From positions 49,449 to 113,448 of the forward strand of contig CAKQUG010000007.1 of NCBI GenBank assembly GCA_934277545.1: a stretch of DNA of 64,000 nucleotides. Reading direction: 5' to 3'. Both the position numbers and the translations under genes were made by a program. The notes beneath the pieces are model-generated. The model worked only from the letters and a program-made list of their open reading frames with translations. It was not told where the DNA came from and ran no database searches. Positions 1 to 9,613 of this stretch are shown one piece after another. Every line of letters starts with the position of its first letter. The first letter of the stretch is position 1. Origin of the DNA: an uncultured Alphaproteobacteria bacterium. Lineage in GTDB: Bacteria > Pseudomonadota > Alphaproteobacteria > RF32 > CAG-239.

Positions 1-1437
1 CGCAAAGTTATTCAAAACATTTTGCAGGAAGCCCGCGTTTTATATTGGAAAGCTCTGACGGCTCAGCGCTTGATTCCGGTTATTGACGACACGATTGAGC
101 ATATAACTCTTGATGTGGATGAAATGAACGCCAAAGCCAAAGAATTAGCCTTGCAGGGGCAAAATCCGTCTACCGAAGAGCTGGTTAAAAAACGTAAATA
201 TATGGAAGCAGTAAAAAAACTTTCAGCCTTAAAACGCGACATGGAAACAGCTCACGAGCGTTTGGCGTCTTTAATGGGATTGCATCCGGCCACTCAATTT
301 ACGTTGGTAGGTAAAGAATACGGAAACTTTGCTCTGCCGGAAATTAAATCTAATCTTTCGCGTTTGGAATGGCTGGCTTTAACCAACCGCCCGGAATTGA
401 AGGTTCATGACCTTTTGACAGGTAACGATGATTTGGAACTTATAATTTCAAACTTCCGCGATGACAACGGCAGCGGCTATAAAAACAGCCCGAACACTTA
501 TAACCAAAAATGGTGCATGGCGGCAAAAGAAGCCTCCATGCAGGTATATGAGGATTCCCGCAGCACAATCAATCAACAAACAATGACCGCTTTGCGCCGT
601 CAACGCATGACTTCGCTGATTTTGAACCAGGTTTATATTGCTTGGGCTCGCTATACATCGGCAACCGAAGACTATCAAATTGCCTTTGAAATTGCCGGTA
701 CTTCAGAAAATATTGCTGAAGACGTAACTTCGGCTAACGGTAGTCAGGCAGAAAAAAGTCAGCTTGAAGCCGCCCGTGCCATTGCCGATGAAACCAAGGC
801 TTCTTTAGCTTATGTTGATTTGCAGGACGCCCTGGGAACTTTGTACGCAACAATCGGTTTGGACGCTGTTCCGTATTATATGCTTAACGAATCGCCGTCT
901 AAAATTGCCATTGCACTACGCGACAACTTAGATAAATGGCGTCAAGGCGAATTTATACCGGATAACCGTCCGTATTTGATGGATATTCCAAGCCGCCGTC
1001 CGCCGGTAAACTTATCATCCGAAAAATTGTTGCCGGACGTAACTTATGAGACCGGCGAGCATATAAAAATTGAAATTCCTAATTCAGCATTTGAAAAAAT
1101 GGGCTGGAAACCTGGAACTTTCACAACTAAAGCAGGTTTAATCGATGATTCCCCATTGCCGAAATGGCTGAAATATAATTCAAAAGCTCAAATGTTTACC
1201 GGTATGGCTATGCCTAAAGACGGCGGAGTTTATAAGATTAAAATTTATGCTTTGGATAAAAACAACAACATCGCTTACTTGACCTTTAAGCTGACTATTA
1301 TTGAAGTTTATGTACCGTCAATCAATGTGCGCGGTCTCAATAAAACTCGTAAGGCTACAGTGATGAAACGCTGTCACGGCAACCAATGCACTGATGAAAC
1401 ATTGGACGACGTGCAAGTGTTTGCGCCGGTCAGATAA
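1..1437 (+). CDS. TolC-like outer-membrane protein with C-terminal cadherin/Ig-like domain (5' end outside window)
   Basis: The reading frame is open from the first base, so this is the 3' part of a gene that begins upstream. The N-terminal 300 or so visible residues are long helical stretches rich in Ala, Glu, Lys and Leu with repeated L-x-x-L-x-G-L-x-P phrases, which resembles the coiled-coil barrel of TolC-type outer-membrane channels. Residues around 340-435 look different: G-x-x-x-x-I-x-I-P, then LPKWLKYN, then G-x-x-x-P-K-D-G-G-V-Y-x-I, then A-L-D-K-N-N, the pattern of dystroglycan-type cadherin/He_PIG Ig-like domains. The combination is unusual. A strong hairpin terminator follows. The TolC assignment is tentative; an outer-membrane or secreted adhesin is the alternative. 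Confidence 0.55.
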   Translation, partial: RKVIQNILQEARVLYWKALTAQRLIPVIDDTIEHITLDVDEMNAKAKELALQGQNPSTEELVKKRKYMEAVKKLSALKRDMETAHERLASLMGLHPATQFTLVGKEYGNFALPEIKSNLSRLEWLALTNRPELKVHDLLTGNDDLELIISNFRDDNGSGYKNSPNTYNQKWCMAAKEASMQVYEDSRSTINQQTMTALRRQRMTSLILNQVYIAWARYTSATEDYQIAFEIAGTSENIAEDVTSANGSQAEKSQLEAARAIADETKASLAYVDLQDALGTLYATIGLDAVPYYMLNESPSKIAIALRDNLDKWRQGEFIPDNRPYLMDIPSRRPPVNLSSEKLLPDVTYETGEHIKIEIPNSAFEKMGWKPGTFTTKAGLIDDSPLPKWLKYNSKAQMFTGMAMPKDGGVYKIKIYALDKNNNIAYLTFKLTIIEVYVPSINVRGLNKTRKATVMKRCHGNQCTDETLDDVQVFAPVR

Positions 1438-1455
1438 GTTTTGTTTTTCACACTT

Positions 1456-1486
1456 AAAAGCCTTGCTTCTTCAGCAAGGCTTTTTT
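1456..1486 (+). terminator. Rho-independent terminator after the TolC-like gene
   Basis: An 11-bp perfect stem (AAAAGCCTTGC / GCAAGGCTTTT) with a 7-nt loop runs into a T-tract 19 nt after the stop codon. Confidence 0.9.
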
Positions 1487-1547
1487 GTATAAAATATCAT
1501 CACTTATCTTTTGCGTTCCGTTTACGGAGCAGACGTCAATCATAACC

Positions 1548-1580
1548 AAAAAAGAGTGCAAATTGCTTACACTCTTTTTC
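1548..1580 (-). terminator. Bidirectional terminator downstream of trxA
   Basis: AAAAAGAGTG and CACTCTTTTT form a stem around an 11-nt loop. It lies 34 nt beyond the trxA stop, and the flanking A- and T-tracts let it work on both strands, separating trxA from the convergent gene upstream. Confidence 0.8.
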
Positions 1581-1613
1581 ATTATGATGATTTTATCTCA
1601 TATCAAGTTTTTC

Positions 1614-1931
1614 TTATTTATATGATTCAATCCAAGAAGAAATGGTTGATTGAGTGCTCAATCCGACTTTGGTATCTACCTGTTTGCCGTCTTTAAACAA
1701 AAACATAGTCGGAATGCTGCGAATACCGAATTGGCTGGCGGTTTCCGGCGAATCGTCAACATTCATTTTATAGATGGTAACAGCACCGTTCATTTCTTCA
1801 TCAATAGCTTCCAAAATAGGTCCCAACTGACGGCACGGACCGCACCATTCTGCCCAAAAATCCACCAAAACGAGCCCTTTAGAATTTAAAACATTTTCAG
1901 AAAACTGGCTGTCGGTTAATGGTTGTGTCAT
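1614..1931 (-). CDS. trxA: Thioredoxin
   Basis: This 105-residue protein has the standard single-domain thioredoxin length. It carries the active site WAEWCGPCRQLGPIL around residues 26-40 and the cis-Pro loop SIPTMFLFKDGK in the C-terminal half. It reduces disulfides in cytoplasmic proteins such as ribonucleotide reductase, using thioredoxin reductase and NADPH. AAGGAG lies just upstream of the ATG. It is the last gene of the addB-addA-trxA run, an arrangement common in Alphaproteobacteria, although a 95-nt gap from addA allows a promoter of its own. Confidence 0.97.
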   Translation of the reverse strand: MTQPLTDSQFSENVLNSKGLVLVDFWAEWCGPCRQLGPILEAIDEEMNGAVTIYKMNVDDSPETASQFGIRSIPTMFLFKDGKQVDTKVGLSTQSTISSWIESYK

Positions 1932-2026
1932 ATTTTTTCTCCTTAATTTTATAAAAAACGATATTCTCTATATAGTCTTATTTTTTGCAATATTAAAGTC
2001 TTATGCTCAATAAGACAACATAATTT

Positions 2027-5000
2027 TCAGCTTACCCGCATAAGTCTGGTTTCATTGGTCCATAAAATATATGTTTCAACAACTTTGTCGGGATATATTT
2101 TTTGCAATAACTCGGCATAGGCTTCAAGCTGTTTAACATAGTTAGACGGGGTTTGCTCCAAACTTTTTGCCGCCGGACGATTGGTTTTGAAATCCACAAT
2201 CATAATTTTTTGCGGTAAAATTATCAGACGGTCAAGCTGTGCCGATATTATTTTTCCACCAGCCTCGCCGATTATCGGAACTTCGGCTCGCGAATCCTTA
2301 CCGAATATTTCTGAAAAATCAGGATTTTTCAACAAATTAAGCACTTCAAATTTTATTTGTTCCTGTTGCGAAAGACTGAAATCAGCGGCATTTTTACATA
2401 AATATTCCGAAATTACGGCTTCTCGGTTTTCTTCATTTTGCGGCAAAAACTGCAAAAGTTTATGGATAATGGTACCGCGGCGATAAAAGTTTCCGTTTTC
2501 AGCCAAAGGCGAAGCGGAATCCGCGTTTTCCTCATCTTCTATATGCGACGGAGTATACGGTTTTGCCAACAAACTTTCCGTTTCGGCCGGTTTTATTATC
2601 CATTCTTCCGGCGTTGGCATAACGCTTTGCAACCTTATATCATCTGCCTTTTTCTTAGCAATAACTTCAGGTTCTTCCTCCTCAAAATTTTCACCGGCGG
2701 CAATGCCGTTTTCTTGCAGAGTTTGTTTGCATAATTCATACCAAGAACGTTTATCAACATTTTTTTTGCCGGTAAAACCGCAAATGTACAGCCTATCTTC
2801 GGCTCTGGTCAACGCCACATACAGCAAACGGCGATATTCTTCAAGAGCCTTGCGATTGTTTTCTTCTTTCAGTTTTACGCAATTTTGATCATAACAAGCA
2901 CTGTTCAGCGGATAATAAGCGATTTCATCATCCCATAATAAAGCCTGTTCATTTTTTGCGTTTTTAATACGCACGGTATCCGGCAGAAAAACAACAGGAG
3001 CTTGCAAGCCCTTTGAACCGTGAACTGTCATCAGGCGCACGGCATCGGTATCTTTTTGTTCGGTCTCGCGTTTAATTTCTACTTCACTTCGGCTAATCCA
3101 TTCAATAAACCCTTGCAAACTCGGTATATGGTCTTGTTCATAGCTTATGGTCAAATTGATAAACTCATCCAGCGCATCTTCAACTTCCAGACCCATACGC
3201 TCGGTAAATTTGCGCCGTCCGTCCAAAGTTGTCAATACATAGTTGAAAAGCTCGTACGGACGCACAAAATCAAGCATATTTGACAAGATTTTCAAATTTT
3301 CATAAACCTCGGCATATTCAGCATAATCACCTAATTTAGACCACAACGGAGCACTGCCGCGGTTGGCGCATAATTTCAGCAAATCATCATCGCTTAATCC
3401 GAATATCGGCGATTTTAAGACTTCAGCCAATGACAAATCATCATTATTTAATAATAAAAAGCGCCCCAAAGAAATTAAATCCTGCACGGCAATTTGCTCG
3501 CTCAAACGCAACTTATCGGCACCGCTGATATTGACGTTGTCATTTTTGCAAGCCCTGATAAACTCATCAACAAAGCTACTGCGCGTTTGCACCAATACCA
3601 TAATATCACGATAATGCAGACCGTCTTTGGTTACCAACTCTTTGATTTTGGCAGCAATTTTTTGCGCTAAACGAGTTTTAACCGAAACTTCCTTATTCAT
3701 TTCAACCGGCGGCTGCCAGTTATAATCATCATTTTTTTCCTTTTTATCCGCCACCAGCAAAGGCCATATTTCTACTTTGCCGAACTCTCCTGCCCGAAAC
3801 GGAATATGGTTGACAGTTTCTTCCGGAGCCGTAACTCCTTTTGCCGCTTCCTGATTGGCAAAAAGCTGATTAACCGTATTCAAAACCGCGGCAGACGAGC
3901 GAAACGACACTGCTAAATTAACTTTTTGAAAATCTGCCGCCGCGCGCTTGGCAAAAAGCTGCGACATAGAATCAAACTTATCCGGATCGGCGCCTTGAAA
4001 GCTGTAAATAGACTGTTTTCTGTCCCCAACGGCAAACACCGTCCGTTTTTTTTCGGACGTTCCGGCGCCGGCAAAAAATTCTGAGCTCAAAAATTTTACG
4101 ATTTCCCATTGGTTAGGCGACGTGTCTTGCGCTTCATCAATTAAAATATGGTCGATACCGCCATCAAGTTTAAACAAAACCCAAGACGCAACACCATCAT
4201 CAGACAATAAATTTCGGGTTAACAAAATTAAATCTTCATAATCCAACCGCGAATGAAGTTTTTTAAATTCGTTATAACGTTCAGTAAGCTCACGAGCAAT
4301 GGCAAATACAGCTTTAGTGGCTTTAAATAAACGAACTTTGCAAATTTTATCTTCTGTTTGCAGTACTCGCTCACCTTCTTTTGTCATACGCTCAAGCAGC
4401 AACGAATCGGCAGAAACAGCATCTTTACCGGCCAACTGCTTGCTTAAAGTTCCATCGACTGTCAAAAAAATGTACTTGTACAAATCATAATCAGCCGGAT
4501 TAAAGTCGTTCAGCAAAACCGCCTCAAACTTTTCGGCGCGCTTTATATCCTTTTTGCCGCCGCGCAGCAAAGCCGGAATATTTGCTCGCACATCAGCAAT
4601 ATTTATGCTTGCCATGAAATCAGCAATAACCTTTTTTTCATTATCTTGAGGCGATATTTGCAGATGCTGCGCCAACTCTTGTTCGTAGGCAGTCTCATTG
4701 TTATAACCTTTAAGCAAATCCGCAATTTTAGAGCGATTTAAAGTAATGTTTTTCATCACTTTCGGGAAAGAATATTCACTCAAATTTTCGGTTAAATACT
4801 GCAATGCCGATTTTAGAGTTCCTTCGGCTCCGTGCTCTGTTTGTTCAAGTAATTCCTTTTGTATTTGCGCCAAAGACTCGGCGGCACTTTCATCGTCCAA
4901 AATATCAAAGTAAGGAGAAACACCGGCTTCCAATGGAAAACGTTTCAAAACTTCCTGACAAAAGCTGTGAATGGTTTGAATTTTTATACCGCCCGGAGTA

Positions 5001-5386
5001 TCAAGCAAAACGGCAAACAAAGTTCTTGCTCGTTTTTTATATTCCTGCTGTTGTTTCACATTGCCGATTTCACTGCCCAGCAATTTATGCAGACTACCTT
5101 CCAAATCGGCTTCCGACATTACGGACCATTTACTGAGACGCTCGGAAATACGGGTATTCATCTCTACCGCCGCAGCCTTGGTATAAGTAAGACATAATAA
5201 ACGCTGCGGACCGACACCGTTTAACAGCAAACGCAAAACCCTATCGGACAGCACTTTGGTCTTACCGGTACCGGCAGAAGCCTCTACCCAAACCGATTTT
5301 TGCGGATTAGCGGCGGCTCGTTGCTGTAAAGTGGCTAAATCGCCTCGCTCTTTACGCAAATTTTCAAATTCTTCTCTAGTCATCAT
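2027..5386 (-). CDS. addA: Double-strand-break repair helicase-nuclease AddA
   Basis: AddA is the UvrD-like helicase plus nuclease subunit of AddAB, which processes DNA ends for RecA-dependent repair. The Walker A motif WVEASAGTGKTK lies near residue 35, the helicase motif II DEAQDTSPNQWE near 415, the helicase motif TVHGSKGLQAPVVFLPD in the second half, and the RecB-family nuclease motif VDFKTNR near 1060. The length of about 1119 residues fits alphaproteobacterial AddA. I place the start at 5386: GGAG sits 10 nt before ATGATG, and the gene then overlaps the addB stop by 11 nt. An upstream in-frame ATG at 5413 has no better ribosome site. The overlap implies translational coupling to addB. 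Confidence 0.95.
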   Translation of the reverse strand: MMTREEFENLRKERGDLATLQQRAAANPQKSVWVEASAGTGKTKVLSDRVLRLLLNGVGPQRLLCLTYTKAAAVEMNTRISERLSKWSVMSEADLEGSLHKLLGSEIGNVKQQQEYKKRARTLFAVLLDTPGGIKIQTIHSFCQEVLKRFPLEAGVSPYFDILDDESAAESLAQIQKELLEQTEHGAEGTLKSALQYLTENLSEYSFPKVMKNITLNRSKIADLLKGYNNETAYEQELAQHLQISPQDNEKKVIADFMASINIADVRANIPALLRGGKKDIKRAEKFEAVLLNDFNPADYDLYKYIFLTVDGTLSKQLAGKDAVSADSLLLERMTKEGERVLQTEDKICKVRLFKATKAVFAIARELTERYNEFKKLHSRLDYEDLILLTRNLLSDDGVASWVLFKLDGGIDHILIDEAQDTSPNQWEIVKFLSSEFFAGAGTSEKKRTVFAVGDRKQSIYSFQGADPDKFDSMSQLFAKRAAADFQKVNLAVSFRSSAAVLNTVNQLFANQEAAKGVTAPEETVNHIPFRAGEFGKVEIWPLLVADKKEKNDDYNWQPPVEMNKEVSVKTRLAQKIAAKIKELVTKDGLHYRDIMVLVQTRSSFVDEFIRACKNDNVNISGADKLRLSEQIAVQDLISLGRFLLLNNDDLSLAEVLKSPIFGLSDDDLLKLCANRGSAPLWSKLGDYAEYAEVYENLKILSNMLDFVRPYELFNYVLTTLDGRRKFTERMGLEVEDALDEFINLTISYEQDHIPSLQGFIEWISRSEVEIKRETEQKDTDAVRLMTVHGSKGLQAPVVFLPDTVRIKNAKNEQALLWDDEIAYYPLNSACYDQNCVKLKEENNRKALEEYRRLLYVALTRAEDRLYICGFTGKKNVDKRSWYELCKQTLQENGIAAGENFEEEEPEVIAKKKADDIRLQSVMPTPEEWIIKPAETESLLAKPYTPSHIEDEENADSASPLAENGNFYRRGTIIHKLLQFLPQNEENREAVISEYLCKNAADFSLSQQEQIKFEVLNLLKNPDFSEIFGKDSRAEVPIIGEAGGKIISAQLDRLIILPQKIMIVDFKTNRPAAKSLEQTPSNYVKQLEAYAELLQKIYPDKVVETYILWTNETRLMRVS

Positions 5387-8294
5387 CAAAACCGTTCTCC
5401 TTTGTCTGGTCATCTCTTACCGACCATTCCAAAAAGCGGGAAAGGTGGTCGTAATCTGAATAATCCGGAGCTTCATGCGGGTCCGGCTTGGTATAATACG
5501 GCGTACTTTCTTTGTCAAAATGAGCTATGGTGGTTTGTAAATAATTCATAGTTCGTTCCAAACCGCGCTGACTTTGCTCCTCATTGGCAACAATTTCTTC
5601 TTTACCTAAACGCCAATAACGCAAAGTTGAAATATTTTTGGCCGGAATTTCAGCAAAACCTCCGTTTTGAGCAATCAATCCCTCAATAGGCAACTGCGGA
5701 GCCATACCGCTGGCAATTTCTTTATCTGAACGAGCTTTGCCGGTTTTGTAATCCAAAATATTTATTTTTCCGTCTTTCGTCTCATCAACACGGTCGGCTT
5801 TAGCCGTTATCGTGAATTTGCCGCCGGCAGAATCAAATACCATACTGCCGGTTATCTCATTATGCACTTTTCTTATTTCCGGACGATAAGCCTTTTCGGT
5901 TTCAATCAGCCAATTTACCGTTTTAACAAATTTTGGCCACCAAAACGCTTTTATATCTGAACTGATGTGATTAGCTGCAAACTCTTCTTCTCCGATACGC
6001 AACATCTGTTGTTCGGCATCGGCAGGATAAGAACCGGTATTATAAACATTGTTAAATCTTTCAATAACCTTATGTATGATATTACCGTAATCACGATAAG
6101 CAACATCTTCATCTAAATTTTCAAGCGGATATAATTTCAAAATATATTTAGCAAAAATTGTGTATGGATCACGCATAAGCATCTCAAAATTTACCGCAGA
6201 CAATTTACGAGGACGCAAATAAAGCGGCGGACGCGGCTCAGGAGCGCCTATGCGTTTTTGCACAACCGCTCGTTCCAAATATTTTGCCCACAAAGAATAT
6301 TTATTGTCATATAAAAATGCATAGTTTTCCTTATTTCCGCCAAAATTCGCTGAAAGTACGGTTTCTAACCTCAGCCACCAGCGAGATTTATTAGTCGGTG
6401 TTCCGTCCACACGTTCGGCGCGGGTTAAATAAACTTCTCCGGCATTAAGCAAATGTGCAAAATCAGCCGCCATAACTCCGATTGAACGTTCCGGCAGCGG
6501 GAAACCGAAATCTTTTTTCATCGGACGGGACATCCATAAATCTGCTGAAAGCAGTTTCGGCCACACACCTTCATTGACTTCACCGATAATCGTTACGTCA
6601 AACTGCGTAAGTCTGGCTTCTATCGGACCAAGAATTTTCACTCTCGGGTGCATACCGAAACGCACACGCACATTTTGTTCCAAGAACATACTTTCCAGCA
6701 AAGGCAAATAATCTTTGGGTTTTATATTTTCCAGCAGTTCACAATAAGGCAAAAAATTACCGACAAACTCAGCGGCTGCGGAACCCGCATCATTTTTCCA
6801 AATAATTTTTTCACCGCTTTTAATATCTGTGTCGGCCAATCTTTCGGCAACCTGTATGTGAGTTGTAAAAATTTCTTTTAAACCGATTTCCGACTGCCGA
6901 TAAATTTCCGACAACGGCGAAAGTATATTTTTAATTTTTTCTAAAAATTCGGACTGACTGTCTGTAAGTTCTTCTTTTTTGCGCCATTTAAGCTCTATTT
7001 CACGGACTTTTTGATTACATTCTGCTGATTTCATTCCACAGGAAGCAAACGGATGTTTCAATAAAGAAAGCAAACTGACTTGCGAAAAATCATTTTCCAA
7101 AACATTCATAATCAGCCGCAAATAAGTACCGATAGGCGTCAAACTCAACGGCTGACCGGCCGAATCGTCGGCAATGATATTCCATTTTTTCAGTTCGGAA
7201 ACCACCCGTCTTGCTAAGTTTCTATCCATGGTTACCAAAGCCGCCGTTTTTTCCGGTGTTTCAAGAGTGTTGCGAATCAGCAACGCTATGGCCTGCGCCT
7301 CCTGCCGAATATCATCGCAATTTACCATCTGTAATCCGGCAAACGCCTCTACAGGAAACGGCTCTGACGACAACTTACGCCATTCCGCCGACCCGGCTGC
7401 CGGACGCATAATCTCGGAAATCAGCCGTTCTTTCGGGCTAAAAAGTTTATGCGGAACATTTATAACTTCCGCTCTGTCGGCTTTCAAAAAATCAAGCAAT
7501 TCTTTTAGTTCAAACTGCGGATGATTTTCATCAATCAATTTCCAGGCCGAATCATCTAAACAATTATCCAAGCCATATAGCCAAACTTCGCCATTCGGCA
7601 AATTCAGCACCGTCTGCACCAGCTGTTTTAGGCGCGGAAAAGCGGCGGTAGTCCCGGCAACCACAATTTTTTGTTCAGTTCGGCTTTGTCGCCACATTTT
7701 CAGTTCCGCTTCCAAAAGCTGATTGCGGCGAAAAGAGGCGTCGACAACTCCGCGCTCTTGTAAAATACGCGGCCAATATTCGGTAATTATGGAAAGCAGA
7801 TTCAAACTTTCCTGCCAATGCGCAGCATATTCTGCCGGCACAATTTCTTTTAAACGAGAAAAATCCAAATTTTCATTATAGGCCAAATCAATTAAATCCG
7901 CCAAATTTTCCGCCAAAGCATACGACTGCGCCAAAGAGAGATGTCCCAAACCAAGCTCCGCCGGCTTTTGCATAATCAACCTGGTAAAAATCAGCGTGCG
8001 TTCAATTTTAGAAATTTCCGGCGCCAATCCTTGCAAAATTTCACTATTTCCGGTTAAAAAAACTTCGTCTTCTTCCACATCGGCAATCGGCAAAATGCGC
8101 GGCAATATTGTCGGTTTCAAACCTTTTAACCGCACAAACGCGTCGGATAAACTTTGGCAGGCGCGGCGGTTCGGCAGCAAAAACAAAACATTAGCCAGCT
8201 CGTCGGGCTGATTTTTGTAACATTCAGAAAAATGCGCCGCCAAAACATCAACAAAAGACTCACCGGCATTGACATTATATATTTTCGGCGCCAT
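5376..8294 (-). CDS. addB: Double-strand-break repair protein AddB
   Basis: This 972-residue partner of AddA matches the alphaproteobacterial AddB type. The N-terminus carries VLFLLPNRRACQSLSDAF, the degenerate helicase start that in this type lacks a working Walker A. The C-terminal RecB-like nuclease site ILDYKTGKARSDKEI lies near residue 846. AddB supplies the second nuclease and structural support to the AddAB end-resection machine. GGAGG precedes the ATG. It lies 8 nt downstream of rdgB and overlaps addA, so all three are probably cotranscribed. Confidence 0.95.
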   Translation of the reverse strand: MAPKIYNVNAGESFVDVLAAHFSECYKNQPDELANVLFLLPNRRACQSLSDAFVRLKGLKPTILPRILPIADVEEDEVFLTGNSEILQGLAPEISKIERTLIFTRLIMQKPAELGLGHLSLAQSYALAENLADLIDLAYNENLDFSRLKEIVPAEYAAHWQESLNLLSIITEYWPRILQERGVVDASFRRNQLLEAELKMWRQSRTEQKIVVAGTTAAFPRLKQLVQTVLNLPNGEVWLYGLDNCLDDSAWKLIDENHPQFELKELLDFLKADRAEVINVPHKLFSPKERLISEIMRPAAGSAEWRKLSSEPFPVEAFAGLQMVNCDDIRQEAQAIALLIRNTLETPEKTAALVTMDRNLARRVVSELKKWNIIADDSAGQPLSLTPIGTYLRLIMNVLENDFSQVSLLSLLKHPFASCGMKSAECNQKVREIELKWRKKEELTDSQSEFLEKIKNILSPLSEIYRQSEIGLKEIFTTHIQVAERLADTDIKSGEKIIWKNDAGSAAAEFVGNFLPYCELLENIKPKDYLPLLESMFLEQNVRVRFGMHPRVKILGPIEARLTQFDVTIIGEVNEGVWPKLLSADLWMSRPMKKDFGFPLPERSIGVMAADFAHLLNAGEVYLTRAERVDGTPTNKSRWWLRLETVLSANFGGNKENYAFLYDNKYSLWAKYLERAVVQKRIGAPEPRPPLYLRPRKLSAVNFEMLMRDPYTIFAKYILKLYPLENLDEDVAYRDYGNIIHKVIERFNNVYNTGSYPADAEQQMLRIGEEEFAANHISSDIKAFWWPKFVKTVNWLIETEKAYRPEIRKVHNEITGSMVFDSAGGKFTITAKADRVDETKDGKINILDYKTGKARSDKEIASGMAPQLPIEGLIAQNGGFAEIPAKNISTLRYWRLGKEEIVANEEQSQRGLERTMNYLQTTIAHFDKESTPYYTKPDPHEAPDYSDYDHLSRFLEWSVRDDQTKENGFDDD

Positions 8295-8302
8295 TTTCCC
8301 TC

Positions 8303-8893
8303 CTACAGATTTTTTAAATACGCTTTTAATTTTTCAACAGCCCGGCCACGGTGCGACACCTGATTTTTTTCGTCCTTGCTCATTTGGGCAAAACTTTTCG
8401 CGAATCCGTCGGGTATAAACAACGGGTCATAACCGAATCCGCCGTTTCCCTGCTTTTCCGTGGCAATATGCCCGTCGACGCGGCCTTCAAAAAGCTCATA
8501 TCCGCCATTTGGAAACGCCAGAGATATAACGCAGGAAAAATGCGCTTTTCTGCTTTTATTCGGACTTTGCGCCATTTCAGCCAGCAATTTTTCCATTCCC
8601 TTGTCAAAATTGCGGTTCGGAGCATAGCGGGCTGAATATACGCCCGGGGCTCCGTTTAAAGCATCAACACATAAACCGGAGTCATCGGCTATACACGGCA
8701 AACCGGTCAATTCGGCAATGGTTTGAGATTTTAAAAGCGAATTTTCGGCAAAAGTACTGCCTGTTTCTTCCACATCCGGAAGTTTCATATCCAAAGCTGA
8801 TTTCACATTTATGCCGAACGGCTGCAAAAGTTCTTTGATTTCCTTGATTTTTCCGGCGTTATGACTGGCAAAAACAACTTCCGACAATGTCAT
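8303..8893 (-). CDS. rdgB: RdgB/HAM1 family non-canonical purine NTP pyrophosphatase
   Basis: The enzyme hydrolyses dITP, XTP and ITP to monophosphates, keeping deaminated purines out of nucleic acids. Its 196 residues match the family. The N-terminal SHNAGKIKEIKELL nucleotide-binding segment, the IADDSGLCVDALNGAPGVYSAR core and GFGYDPLFIPDG are all present. GGAGAAGAAC precedes the ATG. It is 9 nt downstream of rph, a frequent pairing in Proteobacteria. Confidence 0.96.
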   Translation of the reverse strand: MTLSEVVFASHNAGKIKEIKELLQPFGINVKSALDMKLPDVEETGSTFAENSLLKSQTIAELTGLPCIADDSGLCVDALNGAPGVYSARYAPNRNFDKGMEKLLAEMAQSPNKSRKAHFSCVISLAFPNGGYELFEGRVDGHIATEKQGNGGFGYDPLFIPDGFAKSFAQMSKDEKNQVSHRGRAVEKLKAYLKNL

Positions 8894-8902
8894 GTTCTTC
8901 TC

Positions 8903-9613
8903 CTATCCGTTAATAGCTTTTTTCTGCGCCATAATCAGCTGATGAATCCCCTGTTTAGCCAAACGAAACAGCTCGTCAAACTCATTTTCGCTGAAAACAG
9001 CACCTTCGGCGGTGGCCTGAATTTCAACAACTTTACCACTTTCCGTCAGCACAAAGTTGGTATCGGCTCCGGCATGCGAATCCTCTTCATAATCCAAATC
9101 GAGCACCGGTTCGCCATGACAAATTCCGCAAGAAACCGCGGCCACATATTCACGAATCGGGTTGCGCGGCAATCTGCCTTCCCGCACCATTTTCTGCATT
9201 GCCAAATACAGCGCCACGAATCCGCCGGTAATTGACGCGGTGCGGGTACCTCCGTCTGCCTGCAAAACATCACAATCTACCTGCACACACATTTCAGGCA
9301 TTTCGGTTAAATCAGCTGCCGCACGCAAAGAGCGCCCGATTAAACGTTGAATTTCCGCCGTACGTCCGCCCACGCCTTTGGTTTCACGATTTACGCGCGT
9401 CTGCGTAGCTCGCGGCAGCAAAGAATATTCAGCGGTTATCCAACCTTTATTTCCGCCTTTTAGCCATGCCGGCACTTCATCACTGACGCTTGCCGTACAC
9501 AAAACCTTTGTGTTGCCGCATTTTATTAAACAAGAACCTTCGGCATATAAATTTATGTTTGGGATGATTTCAACCAAACGCAAATCCTCGGCCCAGCGAT
9601 TATTGCTGCGCAT
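8903..9613 (-). CDS. rph: Ribonuclease PH
   Basis: This phosphorolytic 3'-5' exoribonuclease trims tRNA precursors. The protein has 236 residues. It carries GWITAEYSLLPRATQTR, the RETKGVGGRTAEIQRLIGRSLR phosphate-binding region, and VDCDVLQADGGTRTASITG. The start ATGCGCAGC is preceded by AAAGGAAAAAT and overlaps the end of aroK by 14 nt, so translation is probably coupled. Confidence 0.97.
   Translation of the reverse strand: MRSNNRWAEDLRLVEIIPNINLYAEGSCLIKCGNTKVLCTASVSDEVPAWLKGGNKGWITAEYSLLPRATQTRVNRETKGVGGRTAEIQRLIGRSLRAAADLTEMPEMCVQVDCDVLQADGGTRTASITGGFVALYLAMQKMVREGRLPRNPIREYVAAVSCGICHGEPVLDLDYEEDSHAGADTNFVLTESGKVVEIQATAEGAVFSENEFDELFRLAKQGIHQLIMAQKKAING

Noticed and set aside
5387..5413. 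Upstream start for addA
   Set aside because: GGAG lies between this ATG and the ATGATG pair, so the downstream start is favoured.
7174..7524. 116-residue plus-strand frame within addB
   Set aside because: It lies wholly opposite addB, with no ribosome site and no domain pattern; many similar opposite-strand frames were discarded for the same reason.
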